A stretch of 64,000 bases of DNA, from positions 1,054,001 through 1,118,000 of the forward strand of contig JAHGAU010000002.1 of assembly GCA_019925105.1 (NCBI GenBank), given 5' to 3'. Below the pieces are notes generated by a model. That model searched no databases. It was given only the letters and a program-made list of their open reading frames with translations, and had not been told where the DNA came from. The position numbers were made by a program, and so were the translations under genes. How positions within the stretch are numbered: position 1 is the stretch's first letter; each line of letters begins with the position of its first letter. This DNA is from Niebla homalea (taxonomy: Eukaryota > Ascomycota > Lecanoromycetes > Lecanorales > Ramalinaceae). This document shows positions 34,305-48,600 of the stretch, piece after piece.

Positions 34305-35160
34305 TAAGTGTTATCTATATAAAGGTGCGTACGCTAAGCCAGCGGAACAAGGTAGAGCCGCTCCGCTCCGGTAGGGCTGAGACTTAGCTCCAGCTGAGAT
34401 CCTAACAATTTGTTACCAACAAAAAAATGCTCTTACCCCAAGAGTGATCCACTATTAAAATTATTATAAGCATTAATCCCGGACGTAAATATACCTTTAT
34501 TAAAGGTCCGAATAAGTACAGAAGGGAACCGGTAGGGTGGTAATAAAGTATAAAGGCCTGGTAATAGGTATATATTGAAAAATCGAGAAAAAATTAAGCC
34601 GGGTAATCGTCGCAATTATACCCGGGAAATAATCGTGGTTTTTTAAGCTTTAAATCGCTTAAAAACGTGATCTCCGGGGTATTGCCGAAGTCGAGTCTGT
34701 AGCCCGTTAGGCTAGGTGGTATGGGTAAGAGTAGGGGTGAGGCCGGGTGGCCGTGAGTTGCTCCAGAAGTAGGTATTATAAGAGCAAAAGGCCTGGTGCT
34801 GGAGCTGTACCAGGCTTGCTGAGGGTGGTGACATCGTGGTCGTAACAGTGTTGAGACGAGTGAGCTTTTTGAAATAACGTATGGTACACGGTCCGGTGTA
34901 TTTGTAGTCCACCTTTTCTTGCTTAAATCTTACGACTATAGGTATACGCTGTGGCTCAGGTGCTTATTACTGAACCGTCTGCAGTTAAATTTGCTGAGGA
35001 ATTTACTGTAAAGGTAATAGAGAAGTGTCGGTTATTTACGTTTGCTATAATATTATAAAAGCCTTTCCTGCTGTATATTTAAATCTCTTTTCGAGCTCTT
35101 ATGATTAAAGCCGTATATTAATATTAATACCAGTTCTTATTGTCTTACTAAGTAACTCGT

Positions 35161-35493
35161 TGTTAGACTGACTCCGCTGGCGGCACGCCGGCGGGACTAA
35201 TAAAGGTAGGTATAGAAGACGTAACGTTACGGTCTGGATACTTAAGTACTACTTTAATAAGTAAATTAATAATAAGATTAATTCTTAAGGAACTTAAAAA
35301 GAACTAAGGCATAATCTTTACTTAAGGTAAAGGTAATAATTACCTTGCTTTACGCCTATTAAGTTACGGCTTATAAATAATATATATTAAGGCCGTTATT
35401 AAGGCCCTTTATTAAGGTTTAACGGCCTATTTTAACGTAGTAATATAACGTATTATTATAGCGCCGGCGTAAAGGTAACGTTAACTATTAATA
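35161..35493 (-). repeat. 3' LTR of gypsy copy 1
   Basis: 333 bp, same family as 28249-28581, 43025-43356 and 57151-57483. Its outer end (35161-35200) is barely mutated, and RIP changes increase inward. Confidence 0.85.
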
Positions 35494-36681
35494 ATTATCT
35501 TTTCCTTTATATGTTAATCTTTAAGGTATAAAGAAATATATTTAAAATATTAACGTAAAGTTAATTAAGTATAAAGCTTATTAAAAACTTATTATTAAAC
35601 TTAATAAGAAAAAGGTAAAAAGAAAAGAGTCCTTAAGTATATACGTAAATATAATAATATCTATTTAATAATAATATAATAAAGGTATTTTATGTTAATA
35701 AATAATTAACGTAACTTATAAAGTTTATTAAAAACCCCTTTATAAAACCCAATAAAAAAAGGTAAATAAAAAAAAAGTCTTTACGATATTAATTAATAGT
35801 TATTTAAGGCTTTATTATTAATTTATTACGCTATAATAAAAATATACGTTATCGTAAAAACAATGCGTAATTATAATAAAGCCTTTATTCTATTTTAAAC
35901 TTTTTCTTTTTTCTCTTTAATAGTTTTAATTACTTTTATAAATATAATATATTAAAGATTTATATAAATATCTATAAGTTAATATACGTATAGCTATATA
36001 TCCTTATTATTTATATTATTATTATAATAAGTAACGTTAACGTTATATAAGCGTTTTACTTACGTTAATAGTCCGTTTATTTTTATTTATTAATAAGATA
36101 TATAAGTTTACTTTAATCTTTAAATAATATAATATATACGTAATAACGCTTTATTAACGTAAATATAAATATAATATTAATAATATATATAGTAACGCTT
36201 TATTTAATTTGTTTTTTATAAGATAAATTTTTATACCGGCGGGGCCCTTTACCCTACCGTAAGTATCGTAATAAACGATATCCTTCCCGTTACCTTTCCG
36301 TAAGCATCCTTAACGCCATTAAACCGTTATTACTTTAATATATATATAATTCCCGGATTAATTATAGTCCCGGGTAATTCAATAAATACGTAAGTATCGG
36401 TCGATTAATATACGGTTTATTAAAGCGTAAGCCCGGTACGTATAAAAGCGTAATAAAATCCTTTAGGATTTTAAAGCCTTCCGGTTAAATATTAATTAAA
36501 TATTAATTATCGTTAATCGGGCGGAGTATACGCTTTATTAAATTACTTTAAAAATTAAAAAAGAGATATTAATCCTTTAAATTAAGAAAGAAACGCTTAT
36601 TACCCGCGTTAAAGCGGCGGAAAGAAAAGTTATCCGGTTTAAAAAGTAAATAAATAAATTATAATTTAATAATAAGATGAC

Positions 36682-37215
36682 CATCTGCAAATTTGTGAAT
36701 CAGCATATGAGCACTCCGAGTGTAAGCGAGTAGATTAAGCAGGTTAAGCTTATGTCCCCTTTCGCTAGGCCTTTAAGTGCTCGCGAGTATCCGGCTTACT
36801 TATAAGTTTCTTGGATTCTTATAAGTTTTACTTTTTTTTTTAACTTAAGGATTTTTTAATTAAATTACCCCCTTTAACTACCCCCCCTTTAAGGATAAAT
36901 TACTAGCTATTAAGGTAACTTTTAGTTTAAATAACTGAATCTATAATTAATTTTAAAAAACGTTGAATATTACGGCTTATAGGGGGGGTAACGGTAATAC
37001 CCGCTGTTAAGAAAGCTTAAATAAAAAAATTTATAAAAAATAAAAATTATTATTTTACCGTTTTAAATGTTTTTATTTTTAACTTTTTTTTACCCGCTTA
37101 GAACCGCTCGGAGCGCTCGTGAGTTTCCCTGGATGCTCGTAAGTGACTTACGAGCGGTCTGAGTGAATAAATCCATTTTTTTTTATTCACTCGCTCCGAG
37201 CAGGTCGCAGATTTG
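36682..37215. mobile_element. hAT-like non-autonomous DNA element
   Basis: About 534 bp interrupting gypsy copy 1. The ends are CATCTGCAA and TCGCAGATTTG, short imperfect inverted repeats. Flanking octamers AAGATGAC (36674-36681) and GTAATGAC (37216-37223) could be a decayed 8-bp TSD. The uninterrupted equivalent is in gypsy copy 2 near 63,240-63,280. It contains the palindrome GCTCGTAAGT-G-ACTTACGAGC near 37,132-37,152 and several CGCTCSGAG repeats. There is no ORF. Superfamily assignment is tentative. Confidence 0.5.
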
Positions 37216-40200
37216 GTAATGACGGTGTTAACGTTTAATAGCTGGATCGGCTTAATATGGGGGGTTCGGGCCCTTCGTAAAAATTAACTCCGTTGATAAG
37301 TTACTCCTTATTCCCCGACCTTATATCTGGGGTAAGGAAAATAGACCCCGAGCTTATAATATCCGGTAACTTAAGAAATAAAGAAAAAGAAAGAAATATA
37401 AACTTTAACCTATTTAAAAAAGAGGAAAAAGAGGTTATATCCTCCTTAATAGCATTATTAAAAAGGTTAACCTTAACTTTTAAGAATAATACCTTAAAAT
37501 TAAGTTAAAAAGCTTTTCCGGTAAATAATATTAAGGAAAAACCTTTAATTAAAACGAAAAAAAAGGTAAAGAAAAAAAAAAGGAAAAGGATAAAGAAAAT
37601 ATAATATCCCTATATTTATCCTTAACCTTATTAATCTATTTATAGGAAGAAAGGGCCCGTATTAACGTAAAGTTATAGATTATTCTTTTATTTTTATACG
37701 TTAATATTATTAGAGTTTAACGTTAAACGTTAAAATTAATAACGTTAAACGTTAAGCGTTTATAATCTATATATTATTAAAAGCAATATAACGGATAATA
37801 TTATAAAAGTTACCGGAGCGCTAATATAATTTTAATAAATATACCTGTCGATTTTTTATTATCTTAATAACTTTACTTATTCAATATCCTTAACTTAATA
37901 ATACGTTAAGTACTTATAATTTAACGCTTATACTTTTTCGCCTTCGGTATTATCGCGGCTATTATTAAAGTTATTTTTACCAGTTATAATATTATAATAA
38001 AGATAATCGCCTCTATAACGCCGGCTTATCCATACGCGTAATATCCGTAATAAGTAAAGTTATTAATTAAAGTTTAGACTTTAATAATCTTACGGAAGGA
38101 TAATATATAAAGGTTAAGGAGCTATAATATTAATTATATATATAATTATTAATTATATATATAACCTCCGTTATCGTAACGTTATAACCTTATTTATATC
38201 TCCTTTTATTCCGTATTATCTTATTGTATTATTCCCGTAATTCTTAAGAGTATTTTAAGTCCGTTTCCGGCATTTATTAATTATATTTTAGGCCTTAATT
38301 AATTTATTTAATTTAATATTAAACGCCCTTTTTACTTTTAACCTTATTAATAATTTTTTTAATTACTTATTCTTCTTTATTATTAATTAATTCGGGTGCT
38401 TATATTATAACTTCCGCCGTTTAATCGCCGGTATAAGTATAATAAGGTTTTAAAAAAAAATATAAATAATAAAATAAATTTAATAAGCAATAAGGAGGAA
38501 TAGGTAATACGTTTACGTCCCAATTTTATTATTAATTCTAAAAGGTCTTATAAATTAAAATATAAATTTCTTACTTAATTATTTTAACTTAAGGTTTTTA
38601 ATATTTAATATTATTAAATCGTTAACGTTATATAACTTTAACTTATATTTCTTATTATATATTTTTTAAGTTAATTTAATAATATAGTATTATTAATCCG
38701 TTAATATTAATTATATTTTATATAATATTTTAACTTTATTTTTTATTATAAATATCTCCTTTTTTATAAGTTTATTTTTAAGTTTAAAATAAATATTTAA
38801 ATTATAATTATATATTATTATAAAAAAGTTATAATTTAAAGTTAAATATTCTGAATTTATATAAATAAATTTAATTAAAAAGAATAGCTTTATTTAATTT
38901 ATTTATTTAGAGTTAATAAAGGTCCTTAAATATTATTTAAGGCCTTAATTTTAACGCTTTATTTAATTATTTATTTACGGGTAAAAAGCGGTACTTAATT
39001 TATATTTTATTTTTATATAATAATATATTAAATCTTAAAATTTATTAATAAATAAAGACCCTTAATTAATTATAATTATAACCGGTATATTATACCGTAA
39101 TATAATTTCTTTAAAAAAAAGGTCTATTAACGTAATAATATTAATTTATTTTATAACGGAAAAATATTTATATATCTTTATATATTTATTTACGATTATT
39201 AAAATTGAATTATAAACGTTACCCTTAATTTTACTTATAGGTAAGCCGATAATAAAGTCTATATTAAATTTTTTTTAGGGTATAACCGGTTAAGGGAGTA
39301 AAGTAAGTTCGCCGTAAGGGCGGTAACGCGGTATCTTAATCCTTTAATAAGTATTATACGTTTTAATATAATTATTAATTTAAGCCTTTAAGCCGTTTTA
39401 ATAATATTTACGGGCTAAAAGCTTATAAGTTTTTTTAACTTTAAAGTGGCCCGTTAACGGATTATTATAATATTTATTAATTAATTCTTCTTTAACCGCT
39501 TTATCTTAGGGGACATATATATGGCTTTTATAGGTTATAAGGTTATTAAAATCGAGTTTTTAAGTATTATTATGATTTTAATAAAAATACGTTAATATTA
39601 CGTTATCGTTCTTAATCTTATATATAAACGTATCGTTAACTTATAAATCCTTAATAAGTAACTTAATCGGTTTAAATTCTTTATAAAGTCCTTTAAATAA
39701 TTATTAAATTTCTTTTTACGGAATAATAACCTAAATATTTCTTAAAATAAATAATAATTAATAATTAATAACCGCCGTCCGTTAACGCTCCGTTAACTTA
39801 TCGGATTAAAATATAAACTTATTCTATAAAATAAGTAATAAAATAATATTAAAAAGTAAAACTCTTTTATAATTTAAAGGTTTAATAAAGGATTAATAAG
39901 GTTTATTTTATTTTAACGATAAAATATTTTAAAGTTATAATTAATAAGTTTTAAGGCTTATTTAATTTAACGCGGGCTTAACGTTAACTATTTTATAAAC
40001 CTTTAAAAATTATTATAATTTATTTATACTTAAATAGCTTTAAAACTCTTTTTTAAATAATATCGTTATTATTTAAACGTTATAACGATAACGAAAAACT
40101 CTTAATTATATATTTTATAATTTTATTCAATAAGGGCTATTTTTCTAGATTAATACGTAATTAAGCGTTAATAACACTTTTCAAATTATTAAAATAAAAT

Positions 40201-43024
40201 GCCTATAATAATAAAGTTAAATATATCGGTTTTTACTCGTACCCCCCGTTTTAAGTTAAAATAACGGAGTAATAACGTATTAATAAATATTTCGCGGAGC
40301 CGGCAGAACGCTATATTAACCGTATTATTCTATTTTAATAAATTAATTTTCTTCCCTTTTTTATTGCCCTTAAATAGACTAATTAAAAACTTAATTATCC
40401 TTAAATATTTATAAATAAAACGACGATAAAAATTTATAAAACCTAAAAAGACTTATATTTCTTAATAAGTTTTTAAGGTAAGTTAATCCTTAATAATTCA
40501 GATACGTTCTTAATCTATTTAAATCCCTTTAATAGAAACGATAAACTTTAAGAACTCTATTTAAATAATATTAAATTAATACTTTTTGAAATTAATATAA
40601 AGTTAAAATTAATAAAGTTACTTAAAAACTTATTAAATATAATATTAATAATCCGCCGGATTCTTATTAAATATTAAAATATCGTTTAAGTAAATTATAT
40701 AAGTTATATTAATAAAATTAATAAGGGTACGGTTAATATAAGCTTAAAAGGTTATTAAAACGTTAATTAACTTAAATAATATAATAAAATACTTCAAGTA
40801 ATTATAACGTATATAGAACGCCGTTTTTTACTTATTGCCGGACTTAATCCGTAACCGGTAATAAATATCCTTAAGGTCCAACTTAATAAACCATTTAAAG
40901 TTATTTAACCGGTTAAAAGTCTTAATAATTAAAGATAATAAGTATTAATTTTTAATTATAACCGTATTTAATTTACGGTAATTAATATAAAAATAAAGGC
41001 CGCCGTCCTTTTTAAATATAAAAAGGATTAAAACGTTTATAAGTAACGTTAAATAATAAATTTAACCCCGGGCTATAATATCCTTAAGATACCGCCAAAG
41101 CTCTATTAACTTTATTTAAAATAAATTATATAAGGGATTATATAGTAACTTTTTATTATTTAAGTTAATAACGTAATCCTTTTATTTTAATTTAAATAAA
41201 ATATTAACTATATTATTAAAAAAAATATCTATATATTTACTTAATTTCCTTAAGATACTCCGGTTAATAAAGTCATTTATAGTATTTATATACATTAAAT
41301 TACTTTAAGGGATTTATAATACTTTTAAACGTTCTATTATTACATTAATATAAATAATTATAAAGACTTTATTAATTTCCGTTAAATTTTAATTAAAATT
41401 ATAAACGTTATTAAGTTATAACTTATAAGAATTAACCTTAAAACGTTATTTATTTACCGCCGGATTAATCGTTATTTATAAAACGTATAAAGTTAATAAA
41501 TTAAGGATTACGTTTAAACCTTTTTAATTAATAATATAAAAGAGTATTTTATATTATTTTTTTTATTTTTAATTATTAATTAAATAATATTATAATTAAT
41601 AAACGTTATAATAAAAGATCTATTTATTATTAAGAAAAACTATTTATAATAAAACGACGAAGGTTAATTATAAGTCTTATTAAACCGTATATACTTATAA
41701 AATTAAATTTATTTAAACTTTAACATTAATTAATATACTTAATAATTAAGGATTATCTTAAAAACTTATTTAACCCTTAATAATAAAAGCCGGATATACC
41801 TTTAATTATTTTTTTATTAACTCCGACTTTAAAACGTTATTAAAGCTTTATTATTTTTTAACGTATTATTTTTTTTACGGGATTTTACGTTTTTTATTAA
41901 GATTTTATTCTATAAAATAATAAGGTAATCGGATATATAATAGCCCTTTCTATAGTATATATAATATTTAACGTTCTTATTTACTTTAAGGACGGCGTTA
42001 AAATTTTGAGATATAATTTTATACTTTTAACCGTAAGAATTAATTTTAATAAAGGTATATGTTAATTTTAAGCCGTTAAAATTAAGTTTAAATACTTTAT
42101 TTTTAAGGGATTTATTTTTATTAATTTTTTAATTATTATTAATAATACGCTTTAGGTTATTCTTTTATATAATCGTTATTATTACGATATTGTCCTGGGT
42201 TCTTAATACTTTATTAATTATAAGGATTTTAATTTTAAGTTCCGGTAAAAACTTTATAAAAAATATATAAATATAAAATTTATTTAATAATAATAATAAG
42301 TTTTTTTTTTATAGTTTTTAAAGTATTACGGAATTATATTATTTTTTAATTAAAATATTATTTAATATTTTTAAACCGCTTATAATAAGTAAATTAATAA
42401 TTCTCCAGATTAATTATTAAATTTAAAAGCTTATTTTTAAGCTTTTAATAGTTTATTTTATTAATTTCTTTATCCGGTAAATTAAAGATTTTATAAAAAA
42501 TAAATTTTAAATAAAAAATTACCTTTTTTCTTTTAATAAAAAAGTACTTAGGATAAAGTATAAATTATTTTTTTAAGTTAATAAATTATATTTAATATTT
42601 ATCCTTAAACTTATTTTAATATAACTTAAATTTTTCCGGATGAAAAAACTTACCCTTACGGGGTAAAATAAAAGCCATTAACGTAACATTATTAATAGAA
42701 AGCTTAATAATAAAGTTAACGCGGGAAAAAATCCCGGAACGTAAACCTTTATATTATACGTTAATACGGTTAAATATATACTTTTAATAAATATAATTTT
42801 TAATTTTAAATTAATTAACTTTAAATTATAATTCTAGAAATTAAGCTTATTAAGTTATAATATTATAACGGTATTTTATTATTTTAATTTATTTAACTAT
42901 AATAAAAAAATTCTTAATTAAAAAGTAAATATTATTTTCTTATTTTAAAATTTATTAAGTTAATTAAATATTTATTATAATAATAATATTAAACTTTCTC
43001 TTTAATAAGGAAGAAGAATTAAAA

Positions 43025-43356
43025 TATTAAATTAACTTCGTTAATAATATACCGGCGGAATTAATAAAAATAGGTATAAAAAACGTAACGTTATAATTTA
43101 AATACTTAAATACCACTTTAATAAGTAAATTAATAATAAGATTAATTCTTAAAGAACTTAAAAAGAATTAAGGTATAACCTTTACTTAAAATAAAAATAA
43201 TGATTACCCCGCTTTACGCTTATTAAGCTACGGCTTATAAATAACGTATATTAAGGCCGTTACCAAAGCCCTTTACCAAGGCCTAACGGCCTACCTTAGC
43301 GTAGCAGTATGGCGCATTACTATAGCGCCGGCGCAGAGGTGGCGCTAGCTGCTAAT
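43025..43356 (-). repeat. 5' LTR of gypsy copy 1
   Basis: 332 bp, ending at 43356 with CTGCTAATA before TSD CTCGT. Its right half is only lightly mutated (CAGAGGTGGCGCTAGCTG). Confidence 0.85.
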
Positions 43357-43827
43357 ACTCGTACTATATATTAACTCCGCGTTTAAGATACATATATATA
43401 TATTGCGGATCGATATTATTAGTATTACGGAATAGCTTAGTAAAGGTAAAGACGTCGTGGATAAAAGGATTAAAAATAAGATCTTCTGGCGGTATCTTAA
43501 AGGGCTATAATATAAGTTTAAGTATAAAGTAATTAAGGAATCGCTTAAATTACTTATCGTTAAAGATAAGTATTATAATATCGTCGTTTAACCTATTAAA
43601 AAAGACGGCTTTAAGCTCGGCTTCATTCGCCGGGTTAATTATCTATTTACTGGATTGGCATAAATAATAATGACCGGTAATTTAAAGTTACTAGTAAAGA
43701 GACTCTCGTCGAGTTCACTGGGCTCGTCGCGTCTTCTGCGTTGTCTGAATCTGAGATTTTCGTAATGACGGCTATACGTCTATATCGCGATAATGACTGC
43801 TGCGATCTTATGTTATTGCTACCAAAT

Positions 43828-44000
43828 TGTGGCGTGCTTAGTATAAAGGGTGTATAATAAGTAATATATATAAATGTTAAGTAGGTAGCTAACTATGTAG
43901 GTGTTGCATATATGAAGGTGCGTGCGTTAAGCCAGCGGAACAAGGTAGAGCCGCTCCGCTCCGGTAGGGCTGAGACTCAGCTCCAGCTGAGATCCTAACA
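43828..44000 (+). repeat. Right LTR of family-1 small element, copy 2
   Basis: 173 bp, uninterrupted, TGTGGCGTGCTTAG to GATCCTAACA. It gives the empty site for the MITE found in the left LTR. Confidence 0.85.
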
Positions 44001-45611
44001 AAGAGTAACTATATCCAAGTTATATTTAGGAAATATTATAATATTATAACGGAGTCTTTTTAAGGGTTATTTTTAGTTTTATGGCGCTTTTATTATTTTA
44101 TTAATCCATCTCATCCTATTACCTTAACTTACGCTTTTAAATGCTTTTATTAATATATATATCGTTATTTATCCGTTTACTTTTCCCCCAGAAGTAAATA
44201 ATATCGCCTTTTTTAATAACGCTTTCTATATCGCCCCGGTATCGATAATCCGAAACCTTTATTAAATATAACCTTTCCGCCTTTACTTTTTATTATAGGG
44301 CCGGCGGTAAGGTTTTTCCGTAAAATCTTTAATAACTTTTTTTATCTCGTCCATTAAGTTAAATTACGGGAATAAATCCGTAATTATTATAAATTTAACT
44401 ATTACTTTAATACCCTTCTTTATAGTTAATATTTTATAATAATCGGATACCTCCGTTTTTTAATAAGTCTGATATAAAGGTCTATATATAGCGGGTAAAA
44501 GATAAAAACGTAAATAGCGTTTTATTTCCGTTATTTATATTTATAGTTAACGTTGGTCCGGCCATTAACATATATTATAAAAAGGAAGTATATTAAGCTA
44601 TTTTTACCGATTTAAAGTTAAATAATTAAAGTATTATCCCCCTTCCTTATTACGTTATAGCGTTAAAAATACTTTTATATAATTTTATCCTTATTTAACG
44701 TTAAGTACTTATAACCTTATAAAACCGATTCTTTATAATAATATTAATATTTTATTTATTATCCTTAAGTTTATTATATTATTATGGCTACTTTTATTTT
44801 AATAATTTTTTTATAATAATTTTTTCCGTTTTAACTTAATCGTTATTAAAACTTAAGTTAATCGGTTAACTATAAGTTAAATTTAATTTGTTTTTTATTT
44901 AATTTAACTTAATTTTAATAAGCGGCGGTTTTATTAATTTCTGTAAATATCTTTTTATTTTTTTATTTATTTAAGGTTTTCCCGGATCCGTTTATTACTT
45001 ATTATTACAGCCGGGTACGTATCCTTGTTAAGCTTTATTTTATCATTACTTAACCCAACGTTAACTTTATTAATAATATAAAAACCTTTAACTTTAAAAT
45101 AAGGATCGCGGTTAATTTATACATATTATTAACTATTTTTAAGTATCGGTTTTAAATTACTTATAATTATTAAGCGTACGCTTTATTATATTTTATAATA
45201 TTTACCGGCGTATATTAAATTGCCGTTACGTATATTATCGCCGGCCTTATTATTACTTAATAAACCGTTTTAACCTTATATAAAATAACTCGTTATATTA
45301 TTGCTATAAAATAAATAAAGCCCCGTTCTTAAGAAATTATTTTCTTTTAAACCTTTTTATTATAATCCTTTTAATTAAGTTTTTTATTTATTTATAAATT
45401 AAAGATTTTAATATTAACTTTTAGCTTTATTACGATATTCCTTAAATTAACCGTAATTATTATATTATATAATTTTAAACAATTTATTATATAAATAAGT
45501 TTATATTTATATAACGCGAATTAAGCTCTATATATTTATATTTATTAAAGATAAATTTTATAAGTTTACTTTAATTCAAAGTAATTTATTTACGTAAATA
45601 TATTATACGTT

Positions 45612-48600
45612 GAGAATACCCCGGATGGCAACGAATAAGGGGACCCCCGGGGTCCAGAACGATACGTATACGTATAGCTTAAGTAATAATAATATAGATA
45701 TATGAATCGCGATAAATAAAAATAATATAATAATTAAGAACGAAATAATAAATAAGTAAGTAATCTATATTAATATATATAACGATAACGTATATAAATA
45801 ACGTAATAACGATAAATTAAATAAATGTTAAAGTAAATAAGGGGATTAAGGTTAATAGAATATATATATAAAGATACGTAAAACGCGTAAGGAAATAATA
45901 AGTAAAAAAGTTATAAGGGAGGCTTAAAAGGCGGTACCGGTAATAAAGGCAGGTAGTATATAAATATAACGCGGAGAAAAGCTCGGTAAAGTTAAGGGTA
46001 TACGGAATAAAAAAGCGATAAATAAAAAAAGTAAACTTATAAATACTTAAAAAAATAAAATAAAGAGTATAAATTACCTTACGCGGAGGGGGAGTACGGG
46101 TGGCAATAAAATGATAAAAGCGTTAAATAGTCTTTTTATGGTAGAATAAAAGGATATTATGTTAAAGATATAATTAATACTATAGATCGGGCTAAAAAAA
46201 TAAAAGACTTCTATATAAAAAAAGGAAAAGGGTTAAAAAAGCTAAAACGGCTATATAAAGCTTAAAGGGCGGCGATGAAATTATTAATAAATAACGGTAA
46301 AAAGAATTAAGGGAATATAGTATAAAATAAAAAAACGATAAATAAAGTTTTATAAATAAAAAAAACTAAATAATAAAGGTTATAAAGGTAATGTTTTCCG
46401 CGGCGGAAAAAGAAATAAAAATAAAAAATAAAATAATGGCGTTAAGGAAGGTAAAAACGGTAATAATCCGTTTATTAAATGTCGATAAGAAAAATATAAT
46501 TATTGATTGATTGATTGATTTATACTACGGATCTAGCTAAGCTAATTCCGGCATTCCCTAATACTCGGCCATTTGGCCTTACTGGTAATTATAAAAAAAA
46601 CCCGATATCCATAACGTTAGGAATAAAAACCGGTATTTATTTAGCTTTTACTTACGTTTTAAAGGTTAAAAGCATTTATGGCCGTTTAAAGAGTAAGAAT
46701 TTATTTATATACCTTTTTTAAGAAAACCTATAATATTACGATTAAATCTATTTAAAGATTACCTTTAAACTTATTATTCTTCCGTTATTTTACGGGTCTA
46801 TTTAATATTAAAGTTTTAAAATTCTGATTATATTATTAAATATCCTTATTAATACGTATATTATTATTATTTTATTTATACGATTCCGTTAATTAATATA
46901 ATATCGTTTTTTATGCCGTTCCGGTATTTATAGCCTTTTTAACTTCCTATTAAGTATAATTTTCCCGCTAATATTTTTTATCCCTAGGTTAACGGTAAGG
47001 TTTTTTAATTAAGTTTTTAATTATTTTATTTATTTCTTTAATTAAATTAAATTATAATAAAAAGCTTGTAATTATTATAAATTTAATAGCCGTTTTAATA
47101 CTTTTTTTATTAATAAGTATTTAATAATAATCGTTAATTTTTACCCTTTTAATTAATTTTAATTTACGTTCCTTAAATAATAAATAGGAAATTAATACGT
47201 ATATAACGTCCTACTTTTATTATTTATACTTATAGTTAATATTAATCCGGTTATCGGCGTATACGATAAAAAGGAAATAAATTAAGCCTTTTTTTTTTAT
47301 CCGGAGTTAAATTATTAATATATTATTATTTTTCTTTATAATCCCGTAACGCCGGAAATACTTATTAATAACCTCGTTATTATCCAGCGCTGGGTATTAT
47401 TATTTTTAAGGGATCGATTTTTTATATTTACGTTAATACTTTATTTACTTCTTTATAATTTATAGGGTAATCGCTATTAACTTCGTTTTTATAACCTTTT
47501 TTTCTTTTACCGTTTTTACTTTAAGTAAAAGTTTATATACTCCTATGTTAACTTCTTAAATATAAATTAGGTTAACCTCTTTTTTAATTTTTTTAATTTA
47601 ATTTTTATAAAAAAAATAAATACGGCTTTTTTATACTTTCTTATTTAAGGTTTTTTATAGTTTTGGTAAATATATTTATTTTCTATTAACGTAATTAAAT
47701 TTATACCTTTTTTAAGTTTTATTTAGGCGATTATTTAATTTAAAGCCAGCTTTATTAATAATATAAAGACTTTAGATTTTAATATTGGGACGGGAATCAT
47801 TTTATATACTTTATTTATTATTTTTAAGTATCAGTTTTAAACCTTTTATAATTACCGGATAAGCTTTTTTTATATTTAAGCGTGCTTTTAGATACGTATT
47901 AAATAACTATTATATACGTTATTATAAATTTTATAACCGCTTAATAAACGGTTTAAATTTTTTATAAAGTAACTCTTTATATTAACGCCGTAAAATAAAT
48001 AAGGCTTTTTTCTTGTGAAATTATCGTCTTTTAAACCTTTTTTATATAATCCTTTTAATCCAATTTCTTATTAATTTATAAACTAAGTACCTTAATATTA
48101 ACTTCCGGTTTTACTATTATATTATTTAAGTTTATTATAACTATTATATCGTATAACTTTAAGCTTTTTATTATATAAATAAACTTATATTTATATAGGG
48201 TAAATTAAGCCTTATATATCTTTACTTATCGTAAATAGACTTTATAGGCCTATTTTAGCTTTAAATAGTTTATATAAGTAAACGTATTATAAGTTAAGAA
48301 ATAAATATTATTAATAAAGCCTTTTATTTAAATTTTCTATTTTAATTTTATTAAGTCTTTAATAAATAAATCGTTAAAGAATAAGAATAAGATTAAAAAG
48401 ATAAATAACCTTTAGAAAATCCTTATTATCGCAGGCTTTATTGTACTTATTTTTTATCTTAAACTAATTAATATTACTTAATTATTTAAGAAACTTTTTA
48501 TTTAATTTATAAAGAAAAATAAAACCTTTTTTTTCTATAAATTATATAGTAACCTTTAATAATTTACTTTATTAAACGTTTTTATAATATTTAAGGAAAA

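Larger units (their letters stand above)
35161..43356 (-). mobile_element. Ty3/gypsy LTR retrotransposon, copy 1, RIP-inactivated
   Basis: Minus-strand element of 8.2 kb with LTRs 43025-43356 (5') and 35161-35493 (3'), and TSD CTCGT (35156-35160 and 43357-43361). It interrupts family-1 copy 2, whose sequence resumes after it. The minus strand around 40,850-41,050 reads gypsy RT (DGGLYFYINYRKLNTVI). Integrase lies further toward 39,300. A hAT-like MITE sits at 36682-37215. There are stops throughout, so it is inactive. Confidence 0.88.
33948..44000 (+). mobile_element. Small non-autonomous LTR element, family 1, copy 2 (interrupted)
   Basis: Inserted in LINE D with a perfect 5-bp TSD AAGAG (33943-33947 and 44001-44005). 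LTRs are 33948-34407 (split by a 285-bp MITE) and 43828-44000. The own interior is 34,408-35,160 plus 43,362-43,827, about 1.2 kb, as in copy 1, so the small size is a family property. A gypsy element occupies 35161-43356. A coding remnant at about 43,370-43,663 includes DKRIKNKIFWRYLKG and YKFKYKVIKESLKLLIV. This copy is less RIP-mutated than copy 1. Confidence 0.85.

Noticed and set aside
37293..37508. 71-codon plus-strand ORF in the gypsy element
   Set aside because: It is antisense to gypsy copy 1 sense and too short and AT-biased to support as coding; its equivalent in copy 2 is not open.
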